Below are positions 29,601 through 41,933 of a DNA stretch of 64,000 bases, in pieces. A model generated the notes under the pieces. That model worked only from the letters and a program-made list of their open reading frames with translations, had not been told where the DNA came from and did not search any database. How positions within the stretch are numbered: the stretch's first letter is position 1; each line of letters opens with the position of its first letter. Position numbers and translations under genes: made by a program. The stretch is taken from positions 1-64,000 of the forward strand of contig JAHRBS010000008.1 of assembly GCA_024305745.1 (NCBI GenBank). Reading direction: 5' to 3'. This stretch comes from Polyporus tsugae. Its lineage: Eukaryota; Basidiomycota; Agaricomycetes; Polyporales; Polyporaceae.

Positions 29601-32600
29601 TGAGGTCCTTACGTGTTTTGCGACGAGAACCTCCTCCATCTCGACTTCAGAATCCTCATCAAGGCCCTGTCGCGCCAGCTGCTCCGCATCCCGCTCGTCG
29701 ACAGCGACAGCGATCTTGAGATCCCGCAGAACTGCCCGGACCTTCTGCAACTGACCGAGGTACGCGCACAAAACAGCAATGTCGCCAGGCTCATTGTACG
29801 TTCCCTGACGCAGGAAGTATACGACAAGATCCCGTATCATGTCGACCTGTCAAAGCAACTGTCACCCGAGCCACTCCAGCACGCGTACGGACGCGCCTAC
29901 CTCATACATGTTGACCTTTGAGACGGAATCTTCCGTGCCGTTCTCCTTGTTGAGGTGGTTGAGGAAGAAGACGTCCGATTGCATACCTTGCACTGGTGGA
30001 TACTGAGTGACGACCTGATGGTCCTGCAGTTTGGGGTAGAGAATCGTCCTGCTGAAGGGTGAGCCGGTGAACGAAGCAACGAGGAACGGATCATGTCAGA
30101 CCTGATGAAGTGCGAGATGGTGGGACGCATGCGACGCTGTACGTTTATCTGTGACATTGGGTATCCTGCGTCGGACAGGCGCTCCATCAACGACCGATCA
30201 AACTTGTATAGGTCCTTCCCGATCCCGCTGTCCATTGAGAGAGCTGATTATTGCATTGATGAGCTTATTCCCTCCCCAAGTGCTTTCGAGAATGCTCACT
30301 GAACGTTGCCATCGTCGGCCGGAGTTGCTTAGGATCGCCAATACAAATTAGGTGTCGAACTAAGACGAGTGTTCAGAACCGCATGCGCAAATGAGCTTTC
30401 AAGCTGCGACTCACCGGACGACACGAGCGACGTCAGGATATGCGCCTCGAGAACTTGGCCCGCTTCTTCCACCATCAAAACCTTCGGAGCGATGCTCTAG
30501 TAAAATCATATATGCATCAAGCTCAAACCCAGAAAGTGGTGAACAAAAGAGCTTACGCTGAGGAGCGAAGTCAGGGATGCCGCGCCTACGTTGGATCGTG
30601 AGCAGAAACATTCCAGTCATACCCCGATGGAGTGCGAGAAGTCGCGGCTTACCGGTCGTCGTGCACGCGATCAAGTCCGTTTGGCTGAGAAGGCGGCGTC
30701 GGGCCTGGAAAGCATATTGAGTTAGCAGGAAACCCCTAGTATCAAAAGACAAACCTCGTCCCGCATGTCGTCATTTATCTGGCACTGTTCCTTGTATTCC
30801 TGCTTCATGTCCGTGTAGTGTCCCAGCTGAGATTCATACGCCTGTGCACGGATGTCTTCCTCCCACTCGTCGGCCAAACGAGCACGTTCCGCAAGCGACA
30901 TGGTCCAGACGTCGGAAGAGGTGAGGAGCTTGTCGAGCGGCCTGTTTGTTCTGGGAACCAACGGAATCCTGTCCTGGTAACCAAATTTGAGGGAGGCAAA
31001 GAACTTGTGGGGGTTGGCGAGCAGGAACCCGTTCCGAGAGCCATCATATCCGCCCTGATTCCCCTTCCGTGGCTTGGAGCTCGCGGGCGACGTCTGCTGC
31101 AGGAAGTGGATGTCGATGCCTTCCCTCCATATGCCATAAATCGTCCGGTGGCCGGGCTTATTTACGAACCACTTCTTCTTCCCCTTCCTCCTCACCTCTT
31201 CGAATTGGCCCTCGAGGTCCTCATCCTCCCACTTGAGACGGGCGAGCTCGGTGATCCAGAAAGGAGGGGTCTGAATAGAATCATAAAGATCTGCGTGGTA
31301 GGTGCCGATGAACTCCTCGATCTCCTCCCAGCTCGCGAGCGGAAGCCGGATGGACGCCATGGTATTCGTCAGGCGCTCCTCGCACTGCTTCATGATGGCA
31401 TACTGCTGTTTCATCGAGCGGTCGAACGTCGATACCGCCGTGAGCTTCTCTAGCTTGTCGAGCGTGTATTGTGCGATCCGCTCGTCCGAGGATCGTGTTC
31501 CAAGACGGACAACCTTCTCCGTTATACCAGCGTCGAGGACCGAGGTCAGCATGTGGTCGAGCGCATGGTTGGTGTATGCGATGAGAACTTGCAAGTACAC
31601 AGTCAGCGAAACATGATCGAATGCATAAATCAATTGGACGAGTTACCGATCGGCTTTATCTTGTTCGCGAACAGGACCCTAAGGATTTCTTTTGCGGTGA
31701 AGCTCTGGTCAGTCCAGGTTAGTTGCAGAACCCGACGACACGACAATAAATTCGCGCACTTTGCCAGTTCCCGGTGGCCTTCATAATAAGTTCTGTTCAG
31801 TCATCGACGCAAGGTGCAGGATAATGATCCGGAACACTTACCCTTGAATGAGGGAGACCTCTCTCGTCAACGTATCCACGACCGCGTCCGCCTGGCTCGG
31901 ATCCAGGATGCTCGACCTAGTGAGTTGCTCTCGCGCTCTCCGAACGGCAAGCGGATTCAAGACATCGAGGGGAGCGATTGATTCCCCTGGCTTCGCCAAG
32001 CACTGCAAGTCGAACCTGAACCCAGGCACAAGACCGTACTTCGGCGGCGGGACCTCCGCGCGCTCAAGCGAGCCTCCGGGCGCGATGTAGCGCGAGAACG
32101 GGATTTCGGTCGGCTCGATCGTCTGCAGCTTGTGCAGGAACGGCCGCACGGACTCGAACATGACGCCGTTGTCGACGAGCATAGCGAAGTTCGACTTGCC
32201 CGTGCACAGCCGTTCGCCGCGCATCGCCATGACCTCGACCTCGGCGTCGAAGAACGAGACACAGACCTGGATCCGGCCCTGCTCGTGCTTCGCGGACTCG
32301 GCGATGTCCTTGCTGTAGGAGGTGATGACGCCGAGATATACTTCAAGGGTTCCGTTGGCTACGATAAGGAGGGCAACAAGGCTCGCGCCTTGGAGGCGCT
32401 TGGAATGCTCCCAGTATTCGACGCGCTTCCACATGTCTTTATCGCGCGCCGCGCCGCCGGGGGGTGTGTCGATGGCGAGGGTAACGGAAACACCTTTGCG
32501 GCTAGCTTCAGGTGGAGAGAGCGGGGCGAACTCGGCATTTGCATAGAGCTGAAACAAGACGGAGTCGCGCCCACTGGTACGGTACGCGCCTCCATTCTTG

Positions 32601-34492
32601 TCTATGAGGTCCTCCAGTATGGTCTTGTCGTCCTTCTTCCGGCTTCCGGACCACATCTTCAGGAGGTCGTCATGGATGACTGCGAGAGACGCACGCGTGG
32701 TGGAACTTGAGAGAGATATGTCAATGAAAGACGTTGCCGAACTTGAAATTCAATAGAACGTACATAAGCTCTTCTCGGAGAAGACGGAACTGAATATCGA
32801 GGTGTCGCTGCATCGAGTCGGCCGGCCAGTGATGGGGTGCATCGCGACTGAACACAGGAAGGTATGGTGGAATGGAACAAAGCAGCTCGTCGTGGGTTGG
32901 AGCGATGCGAATGCGCTCAATCTCCATGCAGTCGTTGTCATGTCGGGGACCATCCTGACAGAGGTCGCCTGGAGGGTCATACGTTTGTGCAAGCTGCGCG
33001 ACGCGTGCTTGGCTGCGCTGGGCATCGGTGACACTGGAGATCACGGGTCCCTGTCGTAACCGCCGGACGACACCTGTCTCACGTTCGACCATTGAGACCA
33101 GACGGTCAATGTCGTCGCGAATATGATTGATTAGGAGCTTGCGATTGTTCGAGGGCACGGATGATATCGGGTCGTCGAAGCGCGGGGGAATGGCAGACAC
33201 GTCGTTAGCCCATGTCTTAAACCAGTCAGCGAATTGGTTGATGAACGCAGGTACATCCGTGTTGGTACGGATTGCGTCCTTGTATCGATTGAAGTATCTG
33301 TGAACGGCGTAAACACCCCGACGTGCCATGATGATTGAAAAAAGGACTGACTGCAGAAGCACTGTCGAAAGCGTCCTGAAGACCACGATGCCGCCGAGGT
33401 TGTTCTGATAGAAAGCTGCAAGACGCGGAGTGGGGTCCTGCCAAGAAGCATTCTTCATCATCTTCTGGAGGCTGTTCTGCAAGGTGGTGAAGACCGCGGC
33501 ATGGTTGTTCTTGATAACCGCATACAACAAGCTATACAATCATTAGCACGGAGACGGGAGGAACATAATCGGCCATACTTGATGTTCCTATGCAACGTCG
33601 ATTTGAGGACGAGATCTGAAGCAACGAACTGGAAAACGGGAAAATAGCCACGTTGAAACGAAAGGACCCCGGTGTTGGAGCCAATAGCTACGTCCACAAG
33701 CTCGAAGCGGAGAATGTCTGCGATACGAAGGAACGAGTTTCCCTGCATGGTCGTCAAGGGTGTGCTCGTTCAGCGGTGATGGTGGAGACGAACCTTTACG
33801 ACAGCCCCTAAAAACTCCTGCGCATTCTCCGTATTCTAGGGCGCGCACAAGATATGAGCATTAGAGTACACTGTTTACAGATCGAGATGGAAACGCACCC
33901 AAGCCTTGTTGCTATCGGTCACGCTCGCTAGGACTCGCACAAACCCCTGGACCTGTGCCGCGCTCTCGAACCGATAGTCATCCCTCAAAAAATCCTTCAG
34001 ATGGTTGTGAACCTCGCTCGGGGTCAGATTGTGGCGATCATCCAGTACGGAACCTGCGCCAGCGGCCAGGCCACCGGGTGAGAAAAAGTCGATTGGCCCC
34101 TCGCCTTCGTCTCCGTCGTCGTCGTCGTCTCCCCGCTGTGCTGCGGTAGCTTCTTGGGCGTCTGTGGTTGCGGTGCCCTTCACATGCCGGAAGGTGCACT
34201 CAAATCCCCGGTTGCACGACCCGTTCTCCCAATAGAACTTACACGTGTTGTTCGGGATACCTCTCGGTTTGAACCCACCGCGACTGCTGTATGACGTTGG
34301 GGATGATGGTGAAGCGGAGGCTCGCAATTGGCGACTGTGCCAGCCCCCCGAGGACGACGGGCCAGAGGGTGACGACGGCCCTCGCGCTGTTGTCCATTCT
34401 CTGAGATCGTGTGAATACCTGCATCTGTTCCCGTAGCGGCACCCGTTTGTAGTGCCATAGAACCGGCACACCCCTGGTCCGGGATGTGACAT
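26696..34492 (-). CDS. NFX1-finger and CCCH-finger SF1 RNA helicase, ZNFX1/Hrr1-like, 2228 aa
   Basis: Twenty-one exons join in phase to 2229 codons: 34492-33899, 33835-33794, 33742-33579, 33531-32764, 32705-31842, 31778-31760, 31704-31647, 31587-30755, 30704-30653, 30585-30557, 30496-30415, 30359-30300, 30243-30102, 30048-29901, 29846-29613, 29562-29452, 29395-29114, 29057-28882, 28834-28369, 28313-28244 and 28188-26696. Two CCCH fingers (C-x8-C-x5-C-x3-H) occupy residues 9-28 and 84-103. The SF1 core has GPPGTGKS (about 811, split over a 19-nt exon), VEEAGQVLEAH (about 1150), GDPKQLRP, an IFQGQEA motif (about 1372) and ALSRAKHG (about 1408). Cys-rich NFX1-type repeats with CGH and CPxPC patterns span about 1460-1760, followed by a helical C-terminus. 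Related proteins (ZNFX1, fission yeast Hrr1) act in RNA silencing with RNA-dependent RNA polymerase; a role in small-RNA silencing is inferred. The exon 14 acceptor could shift by 3 nt. Confidence 0.93.
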
Positions 34493-35258
34493 GGGGAGGG
34501 GAGGCTGAGTGTCAATTCGAGGGCGGGGTACGAGTAATAGGAGGAGGGATTTTGTTGGGTGATTGAGCTGGGGAAGGTAGTCGGGGGAGGATAACGTGAG
34601 GAGATGTGATAGCGCTGGTGTGGTTTAAAACCACAGGCATTAGCCTCGTGTTCCATCTCGAGGCACCTTGCGATTGAACCTTGTCGGCCGTCGGGCGCCA
34701 GTACCGCCGACATCGGGGAAGCATCCAACAGTCCTTTTCTGTACCTACGTCTTCCAATCACTGCGGAGAACAGTATGTGATAGGCATTGAATAACTATAC
34801 AGGTTAAATAGTCAATGGGATACCCGACTCCAGGCGGGATACAGGGGACGGGAAGACAACTTGAAACCTACATGATCGCTGGGATTGCTGGCGCAAAGCC
34901 AGTTGTACCGCAAACAGACAAGGCGACAGTCGGTAGTCAGTATCAAGGGGTAAGCGTCAGAATTGAATACGGTGTTTGCGTATTGCCAAAAAAATCAGTA
35001 TGTAGCTCTTGATGGGGATGACGTCGACAAACAACCGCTCACCTCGATTTGAACGCACGAATTAATATTCCTGGCCACCACAATCAGTATATTCACCTTC
35101 CGTCCGAGTCTGAGTTCCTGACGCCGGTCGACATCCTTCTCGCTGGTGCTGTTCGATGTGACAAGTCGAGCCTGAGGCGGTGTTGTCGTCGACGTCGGCC
35201 GCCTGCTGTTGCCAGGCAAGCGCCTAACGTGACTGCAGTGCTTTGTCAGCATCTCGGC
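34493..35258. promoter_or_regulatory. Intergenic region upstream of the helicase
   Basis: No gene is supported. It contains the presumed promoter of the minus-strand helicase. A TGGCGCAAAGCCA sequence near 34888 is a nearly symmetrical relative of the TTGCGCCA motif found at 21.5-22.1 kb. No TATA box stands out. Confidence 0.4.
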
Positions 35259-37323
35259 TTATAAGCGCGATGCCAACCGGGTCACGGTGACCCAGTTGGC
35301 ATAACCATCTTGCACCCTCCCGATGTCCTCAATATCAAGGACAATCCACGCAAAAATCCGTGCCATTTCCTCATGTATTAACATCCTATAGCTCGCACTC
35401 ATCGTTGGCTTGCAATTAGCGGCCCGTTCGTCAGGCTCCAATGGGGACACCACGGCCCACTGGGTGCGTCACGAATGCCGAGTCCCATTCCAAACATCTA
35501 CCGTCTGGATTGCCTCACTGATCCTCCCCGCCATGAGCGCTCCACCAGTCCCATTGCGATCTTTATACAGACACAGTTTCGACACTAGGTTCGGTCCTGA
35601 CGTCCCTGCGGCAATATCTGCTTGCACAAAACGAAGACGATGTTCATGATCAGCCTCAACACACGAAACGCTGAAAGGCCATACTGACCTGCTCCACATC
35701 AGATAGAAGCAATTCCTCCTCCCTTATGACTGTCTCCATAACCTCCTCATGCTCCACAAGTACAGGCCCTCCGTCTCGAATCCGGTCGCCGGAGGTCCCG
35801 CTCTCAAGCTCAGCGACGCACCAGCCCCGGGAGACACCCCAACAGCCAACGCATCGGTATCCTTGTCAAGGCTCACATGGTCCCCGCGCGCGGTGAGGAA
35901 TACATAACGCAGCGAGGGAGCGAGCGCACGAGCGCGGTCGAGGTCCCTGCAAAGTCGAACGCGGACCCGCAGACGATGCCCATGAACTCATCCGAGTCCA
36001 TCATGGCCAAATACAAACGGTCAAAGATATCGGACTGGAGGACAACCCGCTGGCAGGTGCGTAAGCTCGTGTAATGGCTGGACTGCTGATATCATCTTGT
36101 CCTGAGGAAGACCACAGAGATTGAGCCTCCCTCCGTGTTCACACAGAAATGTGGGGGCCCGAGGGAGGGACGTACCAGAAAGTGGATCCACGAGAGCCGC
36201 CCGACGATGTTCGCGCTCGCGTCTCGCTCCGCCGCCTGTCTCCACTGGCACCAGGGTACACCAACTGGAGCGTGAAGTGCGTCAACCTCCCGGCCAGCTC
36301 CTCGCCACATAGTTCATTGAGCCCGCGGAGACCGTCTCCCAGCAACAGCGACACCTTCAGGCGCGGAACGGGGTTCTCGCGCAGGGCGTCCGCCCCGTAG
36401 CGCAATGCATGGGCGGAACAGCGGCCAAGCCTGAGGAGCCGTACTGGACAGCGTAGCCCTAGAACGTAGAGCGTTGGCGCATTGCAGACGACGCGGTCGA
36501 CCTTCTTCCACGCGCGAGCACAGGCCGCCATCCTGAGCGCGCTGGTTCGCGGCACGTATGTCGGCATAGCTGTCCGCCCGTCGAGTCTTGCGATGAAAAG
36601 TACGTCGTTGATTGCAGTTGCAGATGGTCGAGCTGCAGCTTCCCCACGAAACAGCCCACGCAAAGCGAGCGCACGCCGGCGTCCTGCGTCCTGCCGGATA
36701 CAAATGGCGGAGAAATGTTTCCTGTGGCCTGTAGGCCATCTTAATCGACGGCGAAGTCACTGAACTTGAGTTCTTCGAGTATCGGGGGAAGGCGGCCGAG
36801 GAGAAATTCTTCGAGCGTGCTTGGGGACCAGAAGCGGCTCCTGTCTCTGGGGGGAAATTAGATGGCGAGCACGCGTAGGGAGGAACAGACCTCGCGTAAG
36901 AGAGCAAGACTCTCGGGAGGGCCATAGACAGAAAGCGAGCGGAGGCTTCGGAGAGAAACGATCGCGTGGACGATTTTCGGGCAGAGCAGGTCCATACCAC
37001 TGAGGTGTGTTGGAGACGTTGACATGAGGTGAGGATGTCGATAAGAATACAAGTGGGACTGGATTGGTTGGCGACGATGTTGAGCGTGCGAACATGGAGC
37101 GCGCGGGCAGGTGCGTCGGCGAAGAGGAAGAATGGAACTTGTGAACCTTGTCACTTGTTGTGAGATAAATTTGTGACATTCACATTCGGATCAACCACCT
37201 AGTTGCGATAGGGCGGAGAGAGGAGCAGACGAGGGCGAAGGAGAGGACGTCTGACGACTCGGAGTCAATAAGAAACCCGCAGACGACCATCAGGACATCC
37301 ACGTTCAACGCCGTGACCGTCAT
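35259..37323 (-). pseudogene. Decayed F-box/LRR-like gene
   Basis: The start MTVTALNVDVLMVVCGFL closely matches the N-terminus of the gene at 41934-43890 (MAAPRLNVDVLAIVCEFL), and later pieces still resemble it: FHSSSSPTH against FHSFLFADAP with a one-base deletion, CNAPTLYVLGLRCPVRLLRLG, and ALRENPVPRLK. The matching pieces fall in different frames and are separated by stops, so no simple intron model restores a full protein. It is best read as a pseudogene paralogue; intact family members are probably F-box adaptor proteins with leucine-rich-like repeats that pick substrates for ubiquitin ligases. Confidence 0.7.
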
Positions 37324-37880
37324 TCTATCTTCAGGAAGCTCGTTAGCACACACTGACAATATGAGCAAAGGTGCTTGCCTTGGACGTCGGAAGTAAGATT
37401 CAGGAGTCTTGAGTGAAAATTGACTGGCCGAGCTCGAGAGACTTGTACGTGTTCAAGGTGTTCCCTACTATTAGCGTCCGATCCACCGATGCGCACAGGC
37501 TTGGACCTAACCATTATCAACGCCACATCTCCCTACTCCGGCACTGATCTTGGTCCTGGGCCTGAACATCGATACATCAATGATTCACTATAATGGACGC
37601 ATACTCAGTCTGTCTCGACGGATAGTCAGAAGTCCGCTGTGCGGGTGCCCTACGACAACAACCTGCCTCCTCTCAGCGCCAGTAATGGCTCGGTGGAAAA
37701 TGTTGAAATTGAATCTAGAAACGCCATCGCCAGACGGGGTCGAATACAACAGTAAAAACAACAGCCGAACATTAGATGACCATATGTAGACACACCATAC
37801 AGAACGCAAGAGGTCATCCACGAGGACGCAGGATCAAAGCACAACGGGAATGCCACTATCGCAAACCAAAGTTTGCGGCT
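37324..37880. other. Intergenic, no supported gene
   Basis: Separates the F-box-like pseudogene from the 3' end of the coiled-coil gene. Only short frames without recognisable content. Confidence 0.5.
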
Positions 37881-39541
37881 TCAGGACAGCTCGAACTTGC
37901 CCTTCGCGTACAGCTCGAGCAAGTCGGCGAGCCGACTGTACACCTCTCGCGGACGGCGAAGCTTCTTCAAGAAACGCTGTTGCACAGCGTAATCGTTAGC
38001 AATGGTTGGAACCGCGTAAAGCTGCTGAGGACGGGGGAACTCACCCTGGTGACGTGCATGTCCGGATCGACCACAAGCGCGAGTTGCTCTTGCAACTGCT
38101 GCATGTCGCACTTGAGCTAGACGCGAGTCAGAACGCAAAGAAGACAGAAGGGGCGGGCGAAATGCCGACTCACTACTCTCCAGATTGCGGTGATCGTGTC
38201 GACTTTGTCCGCCAAGGCCGCGATTCGCTCCTTCGTCTGTGTCAGGGCCGCCTCGTGGCCGAGGAGCTCGCGGTGACGATCCCTCTTGTGAACGATGTCG
38301 ATACGACATTCCTCCATCTCCATCTCGCACTCTGTACGAGCGGGTGGGTGAGCAACGACGGGTGTCGATGGCAATGCCTCAAAGACTTACCGGTACTCTG
38401 CTGGTGCAGGAGCCAGCCTCGGATTCCACAGTACCCTGCACCCACAACGCCAATTTCCTTGACCGCATCCTGTCCAAGGGATCAGGTATTGCACGTTTTC
38501 ATAGCGATATACTAATAACTTACCAGTACGACCTTTCCGGCGCTCGGCGCCAGCACGAACATCGCGACAATAGCGCAAGATCCGCCGAGAAGGAGACCGC
38601 TGACTGCCAGGATGCCCAGCCTTGTTTTCTGTGTGCGGAGTGAGTCGTGGTATTCAGAAGCGCGACGTGTGTGCACGCACTTCGCCGTTGATACTGATGT
38701 GATCGTCAGCAAAGATAGCCTCACAACGTGTAGGGATGAAACACTGACGACTCGAGCTTCTTGTCTAGTTCCTTGAGGTGTCCCTTCGCTTCGTTGATGT
38801 CGCCGACGCATTTGTCTCCGGCCTTCCACAGGGTCTCGTCGATCACGGCCTTGAAGGACCGCACATCGTCCGCGAGCTTCTGCAGGTCTCCTTGGGTTTG
38901 TTGAGCAGTAGGTGCCTTATTTTCCAATTTCTAAAGATGTTCGCGATGAGATTAGCGAGAACGTGCGGTGCGATATGTCGACTCACCTTGAGGAAGCCTT
39001 GGAGCTCCTCTCGCAAGTCTTCGAACTCGCTCGGGTCCACATCGGTGAGGATCGCTTCGGTATATACTGTATGTCAACCCGGTTGTGAGCCATCGAGCAC
39101 GACAGGTATGTTCGGATGGGAAGACGCTCACGTCTGATCATGGACGATGCCGCAAGCGCATTTCGGTAGCTCGTCTCCAATATGTCATCAAACGTCTAGT
39201 GTTTATCCGCGTCGTCAGACATGGGCGAGAGGTAGACAAGCTATGCTACTGACCGTCTGGTATCCCAACCATCGAGGACGAAGCCGAAGCACCTCGCCAT
39301 CCTTATCCTTATACTCCTCATTATCGAACCCGACGAGGTCGTCCGCGACCGCGCGAAAGCCCTCCCGGATATCCTTGACGGTCTGGGCGAGATTGCGGAT
39401 ATCGGCGGTGACCTGCGCGGAGAACTCCGGCGACGACAGAGTGCGCTCAACGACCGCTTCGAAGGCTTCTGTGACCTTCGCCTCGGCCACAACGGCAGTA
39501 GACTGCTGGATGAGGTGCATGGTAGTGACGAGAGTTGACAT
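37881..39541 (-). CDS. Coiled-coil protein with central hydrophobic segment, about 400 aa, ten exons
   Basis: From MSTLVTTMHLIQQ, ten short exons can be joined in phase down to the stop at 37881, with donors GTCAGT, GTGAGC, GTGAGT, GTCAGT, GTGCGT, GTAAGT, GTAAGT, GTGAGT and GTGAGT. The N-terminal half is strongly helical (including KLADDVRSFKAVIDETLWKA). A hydrophobic stretch LGILAVSGLLLGGSCAIVAM and a second apolar segment (IGVVGAGYCG) follow, then a charged coiled coil and the C-terminus YAKGKFELS. No signal peptide is evident. This layout of helices, apolar hairpin and helices resembles alpha-helical pore-forming proteins of the ClyA/HBL type, but that is a topology argument and not a detected homology; a membrane-anchored coiled-coil scaffold is equally possible. 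It is arranged head-to-head with the gene at 40211. Confidence 0.75.
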
Positions 39542-40210
39542 CGTCAACGGTGTAGCCGCGAACAGGAACAGCGAACAACGGCCGCGCGCTCGCACCGCGT
39601 TTTGAGGGCAAGGGTTGCAGCCCACACGACAGCGATCGCCTACGGCCGGCGATGGGGAACCACGAGGCGATGGTACTTCTGGCCGATCTTCCCAGTACCC
39701 TCGAAGCAATGCAGGACTTCTTCCGGTTCCTGGACACAGAACCCATCAGACAAAACCACATGACGACCGCGGTACACGCACCTACCACGACTACAAGGGG
39801 CGATAGCCTCACGTCACGGTTGACCTATCCAATCATGTTTCTGGCTTGGACAGACCGGTGCCCGAGGTAGCCGTTCATGTCCTTAGGTTTGACCACAATG
39901 CCTCTCGACACCTGGGAGTCGGTGTCCTTCTGACTGGCGCAGAAGCTACATCGCAATGCTATGTAGGGTTCCGCAGGTTCGAGAAGTACCTGTATGAAGT
40001 CTAGTCAGTGCGTTAGGACCATACTGAGAGCACGACGGTCGTCCGAGTCCTGCAGAGCCGAAGCGAACCAGGAACCTTACCTTCACAAACCCATACTGGA
40101 CCGGCAACTCGGGACGTGCACGGACACACGGACAAAACCCTCGGAAAGTCCAGTGCACCGTATCTTGGTCTACACCTCCTGGAGCCATCGTCATAACCAG
40201 TTCTCCGACC
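39542..40210. promoter_or_regulatory. Shared divergent promoter region of the coiled-coil pair
   Basis: 669 bp between two divergent start codons. Nothing coding is supported and no clear TATA box was found. The head-to-head arrangement suggests possible co-regulation. Confidence 0.45.
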
Positions 40211-41593
40211 ATGACCACCGTCTTTCGAACCGTCACTACGTTCTCGACGAAGGTTACGGCCTTGAACGATACGACAACGGAGCTACGTCGCTCGCTATTC
40301 GATAATCAATCAAGGATCCGACGTATCGATGCCGTGGCACGTACTAGTTTCTTGGAGCAATGGGAAGGTTACAGGGCGGTGAGATCTTCATACGCCTCTC
40401 ATCCGCTCAATCCTCACGCTGGGGTGCAGGACTTCCAAAGAGTTCTGGAGATGTCAGAAGCAGCAGCCATCAAGTTTTCCGCAACAATCGACTGTCAGTG
40501 CACGATTCAGAATACGTAGATAGCCAAGTAGAGACTCACGACGCATACGCCGCCAGACTACCTGTCGTTGCAAGAAGAGACGAACGACCCGGCGGAGGTA
40601 GCCGAGACGATCCAAGAGCTCTCTGCATTCCACAAGGTAAGTCTTCAAACATATATTCATGCGGCATACAGGAACTCACCGGGAACGACAGAAATTGTCC
40701 CAGCTCGGCCTCAACCAAACGGCAGAGTTTGACTATCTGGACGCATGTCTTGATACACTGGAGAAAGGTATTGTTGCGGCCGTCGTCACGCAGCGGCACT
40801 TGGTTTGCGAAGAACTCGAGAATATGAAGGGTCGGATTCCGTCGCTGGAGAAAGAACTAGAACAGTGCGTTAGCATCGCTTCTCTCCCTTCCATCTTTGA
40901 CGTCTTAATGTCTCCTCGGCGCCGGAAGATTGTACGAGAAGGTGAATATCTCCGTCGCCTTCAAGTACCACTTCTCACCTGTCGCGTAAAGAGAAGGAGA
41001 GAACAATGCGAGGCAGCACTGGCAACTGCGCAGCACTTGTGGACCACGCATGGGTGCCACATGTTCAACGCCGATAGCACGCTGCAGTACACTGCACAGC
41101 TGACGCACACAGGCCCGACGCCTCAGATCAGGACACGGACGGAACAGTTGACAAGACAGCTTATTGGAGGATGGGATTTCCAGGAAGAGTCCCACATCGG
41201 TGCGCGCATGTCCCATGTCGCGTCTGCATCTGAGTCCACCGCCGACGCAAAATGACCTGCTGATTCAGAGAGAATCGAAGGTGAACTGAAGGACATGCGG
41301 GCGAGGTTGGCTCGAGCAGAATCGGCTCTCCAGGAGTACGAGAGCCTCAACGTCGACGAAGTGCGGGACGTGATACAAGACATCCGACAGAACCTGGCAA
41401 GGCAGTCCGCACTCCAGGACGACATCTTCTCGGATGTGAATACAAAGGTATGATGTCCACATCTACGTGGCAAGAGATGTTTGAGAACTCACCGAAGTCT
41501 CGCCTATATTGTCAGCTCACAAAGGAGTCGGAGAGCTACCTCGACGCCCTTCAAAAAGCCCGTGTTGATTCGTCTCCGGTAAGTCGAGGTTGA
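40211..41593 (+). CDS. Coiled-coil protein, partner of the 37881 gene
   Basis: From MTTVFRTVTTFSTKV, exons 40211-40378, 40430-40493 and 40557-40636, then one starting at 40692, join in phase (donors GTGAGA, GTCAGT, GTAAGT). The product is helical throughout (EKGIVAAVVTQRHLVCEELE; later RARLARAESALQEYESL). Splicing between about 40,860 and 41,270 is unresolved: one frame stays open to 41255, and coiled-coil coding resumes at about 41274 and continues after an intron (GTATGA donor) to a stop at 41591-41593. No hydrophobic hairpin like that of the neighbour is visible. The similar N-terminus and helical character suggest a distant paralogue or a functional partner. It could be partly decayed. 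Confidence 0.55.
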
Positions 41594-41933
41594 TACCGGG
41601 AGGCCGCCACATTGACATACGCGCACCGAAGGCGGGGCAGCTCGCGTATCGTAACCATAAGCAGCGCATCCTGTCGTCTTCAGTAGGGTGGGGGCGAAGG
41701 GCGCGAGTGTTGGTCGACGAGTATGCCAAGAAGATGAAGTAGCGTTTTCTGGCGCAATGGTTTCTGGCGTGTACCTCCGAGTCCGAATGAGAATTCGACG
41801 TGTATACTTCGAAAGCGAGAAACAAGGAGCGAGTTGTTTAAAGCAGCGTCGGATTGATTATATGGTGGAGGTCGGGAACCAAGATGGTCCGAACTTGAGG
41901 CCTGAGTCTCTGCGGTCGAGCATCTAATCTAAT

